From the IMG/VR virus record IMGVR_UViG_3300050821_014047, positions 1 through 63,432 of that record: a stretch of 63,432 bases of DNA; one strand, written 5' to 3'. The notes under the pieces were generated by a model that saw only the letters and a program-made list of their open reading frames with translations, ran no database searches and had not been told where the DNA came from. Below, one piece after another: positions 63,213 through 63,432 of the stretch; position 1 is the first letter of the stretch; the number at the start of each line of letters is the position of its first letter. The stretch is from a virus. The position numbers and the translations under genes are program-made.

Positions 63213-63241
63213 GTGACGTACGGCATAGGGTGAAGTAGTCT
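63213..63241 (+). promoter_or_regulatory. Promoter for SGNH fibre gene
   Basis: GTGACG and TAGTCT are 17 bases apart, the latter ending seven bases before ATG 63249. The same -35 form (GTGAC) is seen at 4770. Confidence 0.55.
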
Positions 63242-63248
63242 TGCGCTC

Positions 63249-63432
63249 ATGCGCGAGACACTGGCCCGTCGGGCAAAGACTGTGGCCGACATCGCGCTAT
63301 ACCGCGCGCTTCTAGCCTCTGGTGGTAGCGGCACCATCGGTCAGACGGGGCAGTTCGCTGACTTCAACTCCATCGTTCAAGGCGACGTTTCGCAGCAGGA
63401 CTGGCAAATCATCACGCCGGGAGACGCGCCGA
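63249..63432 (+). CDS. SGNH fibre gene, 5' part (continues at 1)
   Basis: The start of the 543-residue fibre. MRETLARRAKTVADIALYR is followed by Ser/Gly hinge and then the sequence found from base 2. Its first 20 residues match the N-terminus of the fibre at 1550 (RRAKT[VI]AD), which suggests a common docking segment. Confidence 0.85.
   Translation, partial: MRETLARRAKTVADIALYRALLASGGSGTIGQTGQFADFNSIVQGDVSQQDWQIITPGDAP
63335..63432. repeat. Terminal direct repeat, right copy
   Basis: These bases equal 1-98 exactly and keep the frame of the fibre gene. They should be removed once to obtain the circular sequence. Confidence 0.95.

Noticed and set aside
1-63432. tRNA or rRNA genes
   Set aside because: I saw no cloverleaf with TTCRA-type arm or conserved rRNA segments when reading intergenic regions; a tRNAscan run would settle this.

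Overview
The window is the complete genome of a circular (or circularly permuted) virus-like element. Bases 1-98 are repeated exactly at 63335-63432, so the unique length is about 63,334 bp, and one fibre gene reads in frame across the junction (63249 through the end, then 1-1546). The DNA is GC-rich. Genes are packed tightly, usually with NTGA overlaps between stop and start. Lipoproteins and peptidoglycan-degrading enzymes suggest a Gram-negative, GC-rich host. Two lipoproteins and a TAGGCT-like promoter box would suit a myxobacterium, but that is a guess.

Layout. 60192-4752 (across the junction): host-contact cassette of fibre/spike-like proteins (Gly-rich repeat fibre, SGNH-hydrolase fibre, beta-helix-like fibre, a DUF192 protein, a fibre gene with two frameshifts). 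4822-7311: nine small membrane proteins in a row. 7308-9273: two small minus-strand genes, a tyrosine recombinase, and a small minus-strand gene. 9274-17844: an operator-rich control region, a DUF932-like protein, two lipoproteins and many small zinc or unknown proteins. 17860-19172: membrane transglycosylase and a DUF1906 hydrolase. 19189-22371: a run of tiny cysteine-rich proteins separated by a recurring intergenic element. 22375-25060: holin-like proteins, a lipoprotein, a papain-like protein, a HicB-like protein and a second transglycosylase. 25147-28333: a second bank of small membrane proteins. 28330-34221: mostly minus-strand block ending in a primase-helicase, with an iteron-rich candidate origin at 31734-32055. 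34610-45077: plus-strand replication/recombination operon (PD-(D/E)XK nuclease, Sak4-like ATPase with its partner, MazG-like, intein-bearing SF2 helicase, GroES-like, RadC). 45094-59199: a presumed virion block containing a transglutaminase-like protein, a protamine-like membrane protein, three candidate capsid proteins (54939-57829) and more tail-anchored membrane proteins. 59202-60199: a stand-alone receiver-domain protein and a coiled-coil membrane protein.

What stands out. I find no terminase, portal, tape-measure, tail-tube, baseplate or other tailed-phage hallmark in a genome that appears complete. Instead there are about 27 small single-span membrane proteins, many with a shared basic-Asn-Pro motif before the membrane span, and at least six probable virion proteins with an [RK]G[LV]GQ-type motif at similar N-terminal positions that looks like a processing site. 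About sixteen operon-leading genes have a TAnnnT box 6-8 nt before the start codon, which suggests leaderless transcripts. My best model is an integrase-encoding, tailless, membrane-containing virus of unusually large size. This is inference. A highly divergent tailed phage or a phage-derived plasmid remains possible.
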